Positions 34,575-45,872 of a stretch of 64,000 nt of DNA are shown here, one piece after another. Where the stretch lies: positions 96,088 through 160,087 of the forward strand of contig PZPK01000005.1 of NCBI GenBank assembly GCA_006212045.1, given 5' to 3'. The notes under the pieces are model-generated. The model worked only from the letters and a program-made list of their open reading frames with translations, searched no databases and was not told the DNA's origin. The stretch is from Oleiphilus sp. (GTDB lineage: Bacteria > Pseudomonadota > Gammaproteobacteria > Pseudomonadales > Oleiphilaceae). Each line of letters begins with the position of its first letter. Within the stretch, counting starts at the first letter, position 1. Made by a program: the position numbers and the translations under genes.

Positions 34575-37500
34575 TTACAGCAACTCGATAGTCACAAATG
34601 CTGTATTGCGCGACGCCGCTTCGGTGGCGGCTTTTTCCGCTGCCGCTTGCACCGATTCGGTGGCAGCGTCGATTGCTGAGCCAATACCGCTAATATCACC
34701 GCCTACGGAACTGGTCGTCGGGACTCCGGTAGAAATACCGCCAAAACTGATATTGTCGGTGCCTTTTACTTCTGCCGCCGCAATGAACAAATCGCCCGCC
34801 GACTGGATGCCAGCCTCACCGGCGTCCACAATCCCGAAGGGCGTCGACAGCATGATCGCACCACTGCCCTGCTGCACCTGATCATAGCGCTGAACCGAGC
34901 TTAGCTGTGTAGATGAGGCATCACGACTTTGACTGGTGGTAATACCACTACCCGAAACGGAAGGCGGCTGCACCAGGGTCACTGCTCCGGTTTCACGACT
35001 CACCAAAAATTCGGTAGGCGGAGTGGATTCGGCGGTCTTGGCTCCTTTACCAGCATCAATATCGCCAAATGCTGACCACAGGTTAATATCGCCACCAGCC
35101 AGCGGTATTGTGCGCGATTCGTTTACATTAAAGGCATCAGCAACTACGCTGCTGATATCTCCTCGCGCAAAACTCAGGACACCCAGCTGATCGTTGGGAA
35201 CGACCTTGCCGAACAACGAGCGGACCAAAGCCGCTGACGATCCCACGTTAATGCTGCCTGCGGGCGTGAACAGGCTGATATCCCCGCCCAGACGACTTTG
35301 TATCGTGGAAAAACGCATATCGAGATCACCAAGGCGCTGCGCATCAGTAGCGAAATCGAACGACAACCCGGCATCCGCCTGCCAAACCGCCAGAATCTCT
35401 TCCATGCCAGCGGCATCACGCGTTCCGATACCTCCCAGATTGAACTGCCCGATCTCATCCAGGCCGGCCAGAACCTGCGATAGCTGTGGCAAATCATTTG
35501 CCACCAACACCAAGCCGTAGCGATCTGACAACTCCTGCGCCAGCGCTGCTGCCTCTTTATCGCTATTGGAAGCCTGTTCAATGCGCTGCAAAAGCGCCCC
35601 GGAAGACACATCCTGCGATAGCTTGAGCGCTGCCTTGTTATGCATCCATTTCAGAGCGAAATCATTGGCGTCACCAAAGAACATTCGCTGCGCCAGGTAA
35701 CCACGTTCGAATTGGGCAATGGCGTTACCTGCCTCTTTCCCTTCTACACCGGATTGTCCGTTGTGACGCAACATGATGGCCTCGGCAGCCAGCAGCTGCT
35801 TGTCCGCCGACATACCTTGATAGGCCTGCTGGGCCATCTCCAGTTGTTCATGCAAAGGCAAAGCATAAAGCTCTTCCTGACTGTTCAGATTGCTGTGATC
35901 AATCAAATCTTGCTGACGCTGCGGACGCAACATAAAGTCGAGCAATTGCAAACTACCACTGCGGGAAAAATAGGCTTGCATCTGATCAGTGCGCCTGGCA
36001 CCCGAGGCAATCCCATTTCCATTCAGTGCCGCCACGAACAACTGATCCGCATCGGCCAACACAGCTTCCGGGCGACTAAACGCCAAATCTGCAAAATAGT
36101 CTACCGCAATGCGCTGTCTCAACTCGGTACCGAGTTGCGCATAGTCGTCCAGAAATTCCGGACTGATACGTGTGCGTGTTGCATCCGTATATTGACTCCC
36201 TGTTGCCTGACTGACCAGATCAGCGATCTTCAGCCATTGCGTAAAGTCTTTACTATTGGAGGAGATTGATGAACGTGCCTGACCTGGAGCACGGGCCAGA
36301 AGGGCCGCAAACACATCTATAAAGCTGGCGTTTTCTCGCAAGTCTGCATCATCGAGCAACTCGACCACAAAGGGTAAATCGGCATTTTGACCAACCGCCT
36401 CACCATGCAAAGCTGACCAGTCACCAAAGGCGGCTGTACCAGCAAAGACGTGAATATTGGCGCCATCATTCGGCAAGTTCGGATTATCGGTATTGGCAAT
36501 GGAGCGAATACCCTTTGAAGTACCCAGATCAATGTCTCCACCGGCCTGGACGATCAGGTCACCGGGACCCGCGATGCGGATAATCTGGTCCGCGCTTTCT
36601 CGCAATATACCTTTGTCATCACGCTTCAAGGGATACACAAAATCACCACCGGATCGAATCACACTCAGATCATTGGACGCGTTGTGCTGAATATGGAAAC
36701 TGGCATTAACGAAATCGTTGCCGGCATAAGCCTCGATCGCTGCTGGCGTGTTAAAAGCGATCCCTCCCTGCAGCGACCCGACATTACCAAATAGCGAGAC
36801 GACACGGTTAGCCAGAGCCGCTTCGCGATCAATTGCCCGCGCCGCGTGATTCCGTGAGGGATCATTCTCAAAGGAATAGGGCAGCAGTTTACCGCGCTGA
36901 CGTAAACTGCCGTTCACTGTTTTCCCCAGAGCCAACGTTGCTCCCGTGCTAGGCGACATGAGCGTCGGCAGGCTATCGTAGGCATAGTCCGCGATGTAAA
37001 AAGTAAGTGGCGTTTCATTGGCGGCGAGATTAGAACCGCGAATATCGCCAGCTGCAAACAATGAGAAACTGGCATTGGCATCGGGAAAGAGTGACACCGT
37101 GTTATCCAGAGCGTTGCCGCGACTGTCAAAAAGCAAGTCGCCACGCAGTGCAGATGCTTCGAAGCGACTCGGCATAATCAGTTGTGCATACTTAACCTGT
37201 TCATAACTGCCAGCCAAAGCAGGCTCATAGTAGGCGGTGAGCACTTGATCGACATCGGCGCGCGAACGCAAATCTCCCGCAACACTACTGATACTGAGGG
37301 AGGTTTGGTGATAACTATCAAAATAGTAGTTGTCAAAGCCGGCACCACCGTCGGCGAAAAACGAATACTGAGCCGGATTGATCGGCAGCATCGAGGTGTT
37401 TACGACACCGTCCAGCAAGAGGTCTCCCAACGCCGACACTCGCATGCTGGTATTGGCGCCAGTCAACAGCAAGCTTTGGTCATACTCATTGACTTGCACA

Positions 37501-40500
37501 TGCCCCCGTGCAGAAAGATCCAGATTACCGCCATCGTTCTGGGCGTTAATACCGGCCAACGAACCATAACTTTCCAGATACAGACTGCCACCATCATAAC
37601 GTTGAGGCTCTTTCACCTGCCCATCATCCGGTACGCTACCTTCCGCCGTGCCGGGTGTCGTGAGACTGATATCCCGAACATCACCTCCAGCAAAAAGGTC
37701 GAGCGAGCCACCACCGATGGCATGAATACCTCCGCTGATCTGGTCAATTGCGGCAAACCAGGTCCGCAGATGACTGTAATCAAGCCCGCTCACCGATACG
37801 TCTTCTTCCGAGGTAAAACGGTGCATAAAGTTGGCAGCACCCTGATCTGCAGAGCTACCCGATATCGCGCCATAAACAGTCAGCGCGACATCACCACTAT
37901 CTGTGCTGTAACCGGAGAAATGACTGTCCAGCAACCACAACGAAGGAGCGCTGACACCGGAATAAAAACTGTTGCCATTCCATGCAGGCAAGCCGTCGTC
38001 ATCGAGGCTGCTGGCTTTTCCCAATGTGGCGATATAGGCCCCACTGGCCTGCTGCAGATCCCCTGCCGACATCATCCTGATATCGCCGGTACCTGTGCGC
38101 ACAAAACTATTGGCAGCCATATCAACCATACCGGCGCTCAAACGGTTGCTCTGCGCAAACGCACTACCCGAGAAGCCACCTGCCAATAACGTGATATCGC
38201 TGGATGCACTACCACTTAAAGCCAGCACATCATCCACGAATGCAAAAGATGGCGGCGCCTCATCAATGTCATCCACATAGCCAAACTCAAAATCATTGGT
38301 CGTGAAATTGAGTTCAGGGCGCAGGCGACGCACACCATCGCTGAGGCCGCCATGCAAAACCAGATTCCCTTCTGCCCGAGCCACAAAACGCCCAGCCTCA
38401 CCCGCCGCGTTGCGCAAGTTAATCAGATCGAGCGTCTGGTTGCTCGCCGCCAGATCCAAATCGCCATCGCTGCTGATCTCCAATGACGGCCGCACGCTAA
38501 GATCCGCCAGCGTGCGGGCACCACTCAGGTTGACATAGCCACTGCCGTCCAGACCCTCAAGTAGAGAAAGACTGGTATTCAGATAGTTCGCAAACTCCGC
38601 TTTGCTCACGTTGCTGTCATCCACCTGATGCGACAGGTAAAGACGAATACCTGCACTGGCATCGCTACGCAATGTCACATCCCCATCGTCTATCTGCACG
38701 CCATTTCCGGCATCAGGAACGTGATCACTATTCACGATTATGTCCAAGCCGCCCATCGCAGTAATTTGCGCGCCTTGTGCGACTTGCACCAAACCTGCAT
38801 CACTGTGCAACAACAGCCCTTTGCTTTCCGCCCCTGTCACGACCAGCGTTGCGCCATCATTCACTTGCACGCCATCATGCCCATAAAGACGCAATTGCGA
38901 GTCCGCATCCTCCAGAAGCAGTTCGCCATCCACCTGCAAAGTACCGGCTACCGAAGCGAAACTGGCTTCTCCCGCTGCCTGCCAGTTCTGATCGACGATC
39001 AGATTCTGTCCCGCTCCGCTCAAAACAAGGTGCACTTCGTTGTTGGCACCCGAGGCATTGAGCTGCGCCAATGCATCCATTTCAGCGATACTACCCTCAC
39101 GACTACCCGCAAACTCTGCGGCTTGAACATAAAGGTCTATGCCGCCTCCCCCCAGGGCCAAAGTTCCTACAGTATTGATATCCAACTGACCACCCGCAAT
39201 CAGATGGATAGCACCATCTTCGGCCATCTGACTCGCATCACCAAAGTCAAAGCTGTCCAGCTGAGCGATGGTAAGGTTCTGCGTCGCCGTCAATGACACC
39301 ACTCCCGCAGGACCAAACCGGGTTTCACCCTCAAAATCCTGCGCATAACTATGGACCGAAAACAAAGCCTGTGAACCAATTTCCAAATGATCGGCGCTGG
39401 CGATATTGATCACACCACTAGGGTTAAACACATGCGTGTCGAACACCACATCACCACCACTCAGGTGTATACGCCCTCCAATACCCAGATCCGACAACAT
39501 TGCATCATCCAGGTCGGCCGCGCTCTTGCTGAAGGCAAGCCCGGCGTCACCGTGCACTTCGAACGTACTGGCATCCTGATCCAGACCCAATGCCGCTGCA
39601 CTCACACTCAGATCTCCCGGGGCATGCAAAGTGATATTCCCTTCACCACTGACGATACCATTTACATCAAGCTGAGCCTGCTCTGCAGACAAGACGAACG
39701 TGGCGTTCTCGCCACTACCACCGTCCGATATGGTCAGACTGCCCGCTGTCAGCATCAAGCGGGTATTGTTGGCAGCAGGTGAAGCGGCCCCGCTGCTTCC
39801 CGTAAAGGTCACCGCATCACGCACATTGAATTCGGCCCTGACATCCTCCTGCAAGTTCAAACCACTGGCGCGTACTCGCAGGCTTTCCAGATCCAGCGAA
39901 AAATCATCCGTCAGCGTCACGTCTGCACCACTGACCAGTTCGAGATCACTCGCTCCGGTCAGCACAGCACTGTCAATATTGGCATATTCAGGAGCATCTC
40001 CAATGGCAATATCGTTGGCAAAAACTTGCAGGTTGCCACGCACAACAAACTGTTCATCCCTAAGCCCCTGGAACTGGCCATCGACAACCGTGTCGCCAGA
40101 AAAAACCACAGCGGCCGATGCAGAGGCGCTCAACATGCTGTCATCGCTGATACCGATTGTGCCGTTACTGTTGGTGCGGGTATCAAGCTCAATAACCGAC
40201 CCCTGCGTATTGGACAGCAGTATTGCTGCTTCAGCCTGATCGACAGCCCAGCTGTTACCGGAAAACGTCGCATCACCAGAACTGGTGACTTGCGTCGCGT
40301 TAAAGTCAATGCTGTCCTGCGCCACCACCAGAATCTCGTTCACACTCAGTGTACCGCCTTCAAATTGCACACGATTAGCCAGGCCTTGTTGAGCCACGTT
40401 CCAGCGTCCATCACTCCAGATGCGCGTACCACCCAATAACAGGGAGTCTGCGTTGATGGCGTCAAACAGCGAGGTTGCCACCTTAAGCGTGCCAGCTTCG

Positions 40501-43500
40501 ACATCCACCGAATCGGTATCCTCAGTTACCAGAATGTCACCACTGGCAGCAATATCGAGATAGGTGCCGCTATCGGCATTCGGGTTACGTAACAAACTGG
40601 CCGCAAAATCCAGCTCACTACCGGCCGTAATCGACAGTCCGCCGTTTTCTGACGGACGATTCGCGGGCAGATAGGCATCGCCGGTAAAGTAGCTGTCGGC
40701 AGAGAGCGTGATATAGTTGGCGCGCTTGGCAATGGCCTTACCGGGTTCCACCACAAATTGTGACCAGTTGTCAGTGTTGGCACCACCGGCAAATGTAAAC
40801 CGACCAGCCACCAGTTCAGCACCATTTACATCACGTCCGTTGAATTGTGCGCCTACCAGAGTGTTTTCTTTTGGCGACACCAAATACGCACCCTGACTGA
40901 GGGCATAGTTGGCTGGCATTACGGTATACAACCCGTCCGGTACTTGGGATGAGCCGCTGATTTCGAGCTGTTTACCCCAGGGAATATTACTGCCATTGAA
41001 TTCCACCGGATCATAGGGCGTAAAGCCGTTGTCATAGCCTGGGATAATGGCGAACAATGTTTCATGGTCAGCCTGACGCAGCAGATCTTCAGTACCCCCC
41101 AGACCCGCGACAAACTCTTTGGCATAGACGTCACCACCACCAGAAACATCCAGCTGTGCCCCGGCATGCGCAACAACGCTGGCACCAGTCAGACTGATGC
41201 GTTTGTCGAGCGGCGCCAGTTCGGCTGTGTCAAAATTGTTCTGGGCATTACCTGCACCGCTGGGGCTATACACCCATGAAAAGTCTTCCGACTTGCTGCG
41301 CCCCAAGGGAACCGAAGCATCACTGCCCACTGCCAGCCGCGCCCGATCTCCCAGCACCATTTCTCCAGAATGCAAACCAGTTAAGGCATTGGGGGTGTCT
41401 CCCGCCAGGTTATTCACGACAAGATTCAGGGTACCAAATGGCACCGAAACACGACCATTGATTCGGGCATTATCCGCGAGAATCGACAAAGTGCCGCCCG
41501 CTGAAAGCACTGGATTCTTTGCCTCCTCTGGCGAGGTCAATGACAAACCGCCCGCAATATCCAGCTGATAGTCAGTAAGGCTCGTCACCCAAAGATCCGG
41601 CGAGGAGATGGCCATATCACCGTGTGTGCTAAAACTGCCCTGCTGTATCAGGGCGGTCTCTCCGGTATTGGTGAAACTGCTATTGATTACCGAGCGCAGC
41701 TGGATACCGTCATCGGCACTTAGTGATACCCGATCATCTCCCAATAGGGCCAGATTACCCACCACATCAATCAATCCGGCCTGCACATTCAGTTCGCCGC
41801 CATCTTGTCCGCTGCCACTGAGGCTTTGCTGCTCAATGAGTACACCGCTGTTCTTGCCCAACTGTACATATTCGGCCTCCACATCGAGCGTTTTGCCATT
41901 AAGATCAATGGTGGCGCTATCAAGCTTCAGGGATTCGGCAGCTACAATTCGGGTATTTTCGGCGACGGTAATCACATTCGCCGTCGGTGCACTGATCGTG
42001 TCGGGATGACGGGTATTGCTAACCTCCAGTGTCAGCGCCGCCACATCCGAATCCTGCAGGTTGCCCTCACTGACAAACCCTTTCCCTTCCACTGCGCTCG
42101 CCAGACGCTCGAAGCCCTCCTCATAAAGCGGATTGTCCATCGCCGTCCAGCTCTCGGCATCCAGTGACCCTAAAGCCTCAAACGCCTCTTGGCTGGTTGA
42201 GCCCGATGTTTCATCTCCACCCAACTCTATACTCAGGGTTTCCGGGCTAGATGAGGGGTCCCGCTCACGGGCATTACCGTCGAGTGTGACACTCAGCTGA
42301 CCACCACGGTATTGCGTGTTGGCCCCGTCACCAAATTCAATATTGGCGGCCAGCACCAAGCCAGCATCAGCCTGAAAATCAGCGGTGCCAGCGTCAGCAC
42401 TGACCCAGTGGCGGACCGGTACACCATTGATCTGATCGGTAACGCTGAAACGTCCACCGGAAAGGTCAATCTCTGCATCCTGTTCCACCAGGACGTAACC
42501 CGTGTTAGCGCTTACAGAAAGGGATCCTGCTGCAATGATATCGGCGGAAGTAGGCACTTCATCCCTCGGCACATCGCTAAGGCCGGCCGCCAGGTCAATG
42601 CTGGCGGCGTCAGAAATCACAATGGATTGATGGAGTTCGGGGGCTATCGTGGACCCATCGACACCGTCAAGGGTCAAGTTCATCTGCCCGCCATGAGCCT
42701 GGAGCGCACCCTCAAAGAGAATCCGGCGATTCCCCTCTAGGTTGAGGGTTCCGCTATCGCTCAACTGAATGCTGGCGCCCTCGGCTACCGTTATGGCACC
42801 GTTACCTGCGTTCACGTCGAAACCCTGCGCTTTGAGTGTCAGAGAACCGCCTGTGGCCTGTGCCTCTGGTACCTGATATACGCGCATAACACTGCGGGCA
42901 TCTTCAGTGCTAGCCTTTCCAGCGGCCTGAGCATCCAGCTCTAAGGCAAGATGCGCCGGCGCAATCCGTGCCGCTTCGCTTACGCTAATATTGCCTTCAC
43001 GGGCCTCGATCGTCACGTTTGAGACCCGTAGTTCGTCAAAAAACGTATTACCAATCTGCGCAGATTTTACGCCGTCGTCAGTTCGCGTCTCGCCTAAAAA
43101 GGTTTCGATATCGCCGCCGATCTCCACATCACCCAAGACCAGACTAAGCGCGCCACTCTGCCGGTTATCAATCGCTTCGAATTGGCCATCGAGGCGAATA
43201 ATATCTGCCGTCTCGGAACTCAGGTCGCTTCCGGGTCGAACACCGGAAGCCATATCCAAGCGAATGTGACCGGCGCGTCCCATTTGCACATCACCATTTT
43301 GCGCCAACCACGCGCCAGCGTTCGCGCGTAAAGAGGCTGATTCACTCACAATCAGACGATCAAGCCCGTTGATATAGATATCACCGGCGTTATCGAAGAT
43401 TCCGGCATTGGGATTTAGCTGACGATTGGTCCATTGCCCGCTGGTATCGATCTCTCCATTTACGGTTACCTGCTCATTGCCCTGTAATACAACATTGCCA

Positions 43501-45863
43501 CCAACCGCACGAATATCACCATTGAGCGTCAGCGTGCGCGCATCAAGTGACACACCAGCACCATTCTTTAGCTGCAAGCTGGCATCGCTGTCCACCACGA
43601 GAGCCTCAGGCACCTCAATGCGAAACATACTCGCCCCACTGCTTTCGACAATCTTTGTGGCCAGTCCATCAGAAATCAATGCATCACTCTCAGTAATGCG
43701 TAACTCGGGCAACGAAGCGTTCGCAAGCGTTTTGAAGTCCAGCTCCACCTCTCCTGACTGAGGCCTTGCGTCAGGTGTGCTCTGGTATAAGCCTGGAGTA
43801 ACCCCTGCTTGTAATCGTACCGATGGCGCCAGGTTCATCTGTGGCGCAGTCAGATTGATCGAGCCAGCATCAAAGCCCTGCTTATAGGCATAGCTGTAAC
43901 GTGTAGGTGCCAGCACCATCTCGCGCGCCGAAACGGTATCCAGATCAATGATCTCGTTTACTTTTGCCAAGGGGTCTGCTTCAGAAATTCGCATCAGATT
44001 ACCATCTGACACGACCAGTGATTCTTTAACGAAACCGCTGGCGTATGACACCTGCCCCCCACGCACATCCAGTTTGACATCGTCAGCCAGGGTCACCGCC
44101 CCCGTCGACAACACATCGATCTGGCCACCGTTCGTGGAACGTTCACTGGCCGTTTTCTTAACTGAGTCCAGAGCCGGTTCCCAATCGAACAGTTCGGTGC
44201 CCTCGCGGATATCCACAGCAATGGTTTTACGCAACAGTTCACCACCTTTCTGATCCGCAACATCCTTGACTTCGTTGGACGTCACAAACAACTCGAGCGT
44301 ATTGCGCGCCGCACTTAGCCGCGTATCGCGGGTACCGGAGGCATCAAACTCGACACCTTTGCCAATGATGATACTGGAGCTCGAATCGGCATCGGCCTGA
44401 TTAAGCAGTGCATCGATATCCTCTCGGGCACGCAGGGTGATCAGACTACCGTTTACCCCTCCCTTGGCACTGACCCTGCTGTTGGCGTCGAAGATGATGT
44501 GATCACCCTCAATGTGAACGCGTGATTGCGGCTGTACGAGACTATCAGTGGCGGTGTCATTTTGGCCCTGTTGCCGGGCAATCGTGACTTTTGTTTCACT
44601 TCCCTGGGCAAAGCGCGCGCTGCCTGCTTCGCTTCCTAAAGCAGCTTTGCCAACAGTAGGCGCCTGCGTGAGGTCGGCAAAACCATTGGCATCGACATCA
44701 AAATAATTTGCACCCCAGGCACCGCTGGCAGCGGCCAAGCCTTCATAATCAATCACCTCAGCCTGATCACGCGCCAAAATGCGAATACTGCCATTCACAT
44801 CGACAGCAGTAGTGGCTTCTATTTCACCCGCCTGCAGAATATCGGCTGCTACCAGGGTGACATTCCCTAAAGCCGCATGCACGGCACCGGTATTGATGAC
44901 CTGTCCCCGGTCTTCCCCACTACCGGAATGCACTTCAACCAGATAGCCACGCAAGTCTTCATCGCGATCACTTACGGCGAGATACAAATCCTTGCGCGTT
45001 CCTGCCATCACGACCTGGGCATTCTCGGCCGTCACCTCACCATCGTTGAGCACCTGCGGCCCTGCCAGCAATACCGGTGCATCGCTGGATGCGATGTGGG
45101 CACCACCCCTGATTACAATACGCGGTAAATCGGGATCATTCAGGTCCATGCCCTGAATCGCAATATCATCGACCACCAGCAAAGAACGGTTGTCACCTAT
45201 CACGTCCAGAAGGCTGTTCTCGAGGAATGCGTTCTTTTCCGCATCCGTCAGCGCTGATAGATCGTCGTAGCCGTTCAAACGCGCTGCGGCAGCAATCATG
45301 CCACGCACATCCACTTGGGCACCCTCGCCAAAGAGCACACCATTTTCATTCAACAAGTACACCTGCCCGTCAGCAATCATTCTTCCGAATATACGACTGG
45401 GTGCTGCACCTTCGATGACGTTCACGGCAGTCGCATTCTGTTCTTGCTGAAAGTGCACCGTCGCGTCTCTGCCAATATCAAAACTGGCCCATTCAAGCAG
45501 CACTTTTGCTGTGGTCTGATCAATAATCATGGTATTGCCGTCTACACTTATACTGCCATCACCTGCGACGATAACCTGATCAAGTTGACCATCGATGGCC
45601 TGTGGCAGCGCATCTTTCCCGGGCGCAGCCGCCTGGCCAAGCAGGGCTTCATAATTCACGGGTAACGCCACGCCAGACTCCACAGCAATGCGTGTTTGGA
45701 TCTGATCAGGAAGTGTGCGTGCCTGCACCAAGCCAGCTGGCAGCATCAGACATATGATGAGATAGACCGTTACTAATCGTTGTGCCAAAAGCATAGTTTG
45801 AAACCCTGTTTGCTGAATGGGGTGCACATCCCCTTTCATGTTGCTCTTCTTTGATTGCGGCAT
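34575..45863 (-). CDS. Giant two-partner-secretion exoprotein (FHA-type, DUF3739 C-terminus)
   Basis: The 3762-residue protein has a long signal region (basic start, hydrophobic VTVYLIICLMLPAGLVQA). A TPS/haemagglutination-activity domain follows at about 60-230 (MIIDQTTAKVLLEWASFDIG; DGQVYLLNENGVLFGEGAQV). About 2900 residues of beta-helix repeats come next, rich in G, D, N and S with patterns such as LTLNGDIRAVGGNVVLQG. Near the C-terminus is a helical stretch, then the conserved DUF3739-type end (GGDINLWSAFGDIDAGKGAK; GIVDAGEAGIQSAGDLFIAA). It is exported by the ShlB protein nine bases upstream. Such proteins act as surface adhesins or matrix scaffolds. It has no CdiA-type toxin tail and no immunity gene follows. 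Confidence 0.92.
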   Translation of the reverse strand: MPQSKKSNMKGDVHPIQQTGFQTMLLAQRLVTVYLIICLMLPAGLVQARTLPDQIQTRIAVESGVALPVNYEALLGQAAAPGKDALPQAIDGQLDQVIVAGDGSISVDGNTMIIDQTTAKVLLEWASFDIGRDATVHFQQEQNATAVNVIEGAAPSRIFGRMIADGQVYLLNENGVLFGEGAQVDVRGMIAAAARLNGYDDLSALTDAEKNAFLENSLLDVIGDNRSLLVVDDIAIQGMDLNDPDLPRIVIRGGAHIASSDAPVLLAGPQVLNDGEVTAENAQVVMAGTRKDLYLAVSDRDEDLRGYLVEVHSGSGEDRGQVINTGAVHAALGNVTLVAADILQAGEIEATTAVDVNGSIRILARDQAEVIDYEGLAAASGAWGANYFDVDANGFADLTQAPTVGKAALGSEAGSARFAQGSETKVTIARQQGQNDTATDSLVQPQSRVHIEGDHIIFDANSRVSAKGGVNGSLITLRAREDIDALLNQADADSSSSIIIGKGVEFDASGTRDTRLSAARNTLELFVTSNEVKDVADQKGGELLRKTIAVDIREGTELFDWEPALDSVKKTASERSTNGGQIDVLSTGAVTLADDVKLDVRGGQVSYASGFVKESLVVSDGNLMRISEADPLAKVNEIIDLDTVSAREMVLAPTRYSYAYKQGFDAGSINLTAPQMNLAPSVRLQAGVTPGLYQSTPDARPQSGEVELDFKTLANASLPELRITESDALISDGLATKIVESSGASMFRIEVPEALVVDSDASLQLKNGAGVSLDARTLTLNGDIRAVGGNVVLQGNEQVTVNGEIDTSGQWTNRQLNPNAGIFDNAGDIYINGLDRLIVSESASLRANAGAWLAQNGDVQMGRAGHIRLDMASGVRPGSDLSSETADIIRLDGQFEAIDNRQSGALSLVLGDVEIGGDIETFLGETRTDDGVKSAQIGNTFFDELRVSNVTIEAREGNISVSEAARIAPAHLALELDAQAAGKASTEDARSVMRVYQVPEAQATGGSLTLKAQGFDVNAGNGAITVAEGASIQLSDSGTLNLEGNRRILFEGALQAHGGQMNLTLDGVDGSTIAPELHQSIVISDAASIDLAAGLSDVPRDEVPTSADIIAAGSLSVSANTGYVLVEQDAEIDLSGGRFSVTDQINGVPVRHWVSADAGTADFQADAGLVLAANIEFGDGANTQYRGGQLSVTLDGNARERDPSSSPETLSIELGGDETSGSTSQEAFEALGSLDAESWTAMDNPLYEEGFERLASAVEGKGFVSEGNLQDSDVAALTLEVSNTRHPDTISAPTANVITVAENTRIVAAESLKLDSATIDLNGKTLDVEAEYVQLGKNSGVLIEQQSLSGSGQDGGELNVQAGLIDVVGNLALLGDDRVSLSADDGIQLRSVINSSFTNTGETALIQQGSFSTHGDMAISSPDLWVTSLTDYQLDIAGGLSLTSPEEAKNPVLSAGGTLSILADNARINGRVSVPFGTLNLVVNNLAGDTPNALTGLHSGEMVLGDRARLAVGSDASVPLGRSKSEDFSWVYSPSGAGNAQNNFDTAELAPLDKRISLTGASVVAHAGAQLDVSGGGDVYAKEFVAGLGGTEDLLRQADHETLFAIIPGYDNGFTPYDPVEFNGSNIPWGKQLEISGSSQVPDGLYTVMPANYALSQGAYLVSPKENTLVGAQFNGRDVNGAELVAGRFTFAGGANTDNWSQFVVEPGKAIAKRANYITLSADSYFTGDAYLPANRPSENGGLSITAGSELDFAASLLRNPNADSGTYLDIAASGDILVTEDTDSVDVEAGTLKVATSLFDAINADSLLLGGTRIWSDGRWNVAQQGLANRVQFEGGTLSVNEILVVAQDSIDFNATQVTSSGDATFSGNSWAVDQAEAAILLSNTQGSVIELDTRTNSNGTIGISDDSMLSASASAAVVFSGDTVVDGQFQGLRDEQFVVRGNLQVFANDIAIGDAPEYANIDSAVLTGASDLELVSGADVTLTDDFSLDLESLRVRASGLNLQEDVRAEFNVRDAVTFTGSSGAASPAANNTRLMLTAGSLTISDGGSGENATFVLSAEQAQLDVNGIVSGEGNITLHAPGDLSVSAAALGLDQDASTFEVHGDAGLAFSKSAADLDDAMLSDLGIGGRIHLSGGDVVFDTHVFNPSGVINIASADHLEIGSQALFSVHSYAQDFEGETRFGPAGVVSLTATQNLTIAQLDSFDFGDASQMAEDGAIHLIAGGQLDINTVGTLALGGGGIDLYVQAAEFAGSREGSIAEMDALAQLNASGANNEVHLVLSGAGQNLIVDQNWQAAGEASFASVAGTLQVDGELLLEDADSQLRLYGHDGVQVNDGATLVVTGAESKGLLLHSDAGLVQVAQGAQITAMGGLDIIVNSDHVPDAGNGVQIDDGDVTLRSDASAGIRLYLSHQVDDSNVSKAEFANYLNTSLSLLEGLDGSGYVNLSGARTLADLSVRPSLEISSDGDLDLAASNQTLDLINLRNAAGEAGRFVARAEGNLVLHGGLSDGVRRLRPELNFTTNDFEFGYVDDIDEAPPSFAFVDDVLALSGSASSDITLLAGGFSGSAFAQSNRLSAGMVDMAANSFVRTGTGDIRMMSAGDLQQASGAYIATLGKASSLDDDGLPAWNGNSFYSGVSAPSLWLLDSHFSGYSTDSGDVALTVYGAISGSSADQGAANFMHRFTSEEDVSVSGLDYSHLRTWFAAIDQISGGIHAIGGGSLDLFAGGDVRDISLTTPGTAEGSVPDDGQVKEPQRYDGGSLYLESYGSLAGINAQNDGGNLDLSARGHVQVNEYDQSLLLTGANTSMRVSALGDLLLDGVVNTSMLPINPAQYSFFADGGAGFDNYYFDSYHQTSLSISSVAGDLRSRADVDQVLTAYYEPALAGSYEQVKYAQLIMPSRFEASALRGDLLFDSRGNALDNTVSLFPDANASFSLFAAGDIRGSNLAANETPLTFYIADYAYDSLPTLMSPSTGATLALGKTVNGSLRQRGKLLPYSFENDPSRNHAARAIDREAALANRVVSLFGNVGSLQGGIAFNTPAAIEAYAGNDFVNASFHIQHNASNDLSVIRSGGDFVYPLKRDDKGILRESADQIIRIAGPGDLIVQAGGDIDLGTSKGIRSIANTDNPNLPNDGANIHVFAGTAAFGDWSALHGEAVGQNADLPFVVELLDDADLRENASFIDVFAALLARAPGQARSSISSNSKDFTQWLKIADLVSQATGSQYTDATRTRISPEFLDDYAQLGTELRQRIAVDYFADLAFSRPEAVLADADQLFVAALNGNGIASGARRTDQMQAYFSRSGSLQLLDFMLRPQRQQDLIDHSNLNSQEELYALPLHEQLEMAQQAYQGMSADKQLLAAEAIMLRHNGQSGVEGKEAGNAIAQFERGYLAQRMFFGDANDFALKWMHNKAALKLSQDVSSGALLQRIEQASNSDKEAAALAQELSDRYGLVLVANDLPQLSQVLAGLDEIGQFNLGGIGTRDAAGMEEILAVWQADAGLSFDFATDAQRLGDLDMRFSTIQSRLGGDISLFTPAGSINVGSSAALVRSLFGKVVPNDQLGVLSFARGDISSVVADAFNVNESRTIPLAGGDINLWSAFGDIDAGKGAKTAESTPPTEFLVSRETGAVTLVQPPSVSGSGITTSQSRDASSTQLSSVQRYDQVQQGSGAIMLSTPFGIVDAGEAGIQSAGDLFIAAAEVKGTDNISFGGISTGVPTTSSVGGDISGIGSAIDAATESVQAAAEKAATEAASRNTAFVTIELL

Positions 45864-45872
45864 ATCGCCACC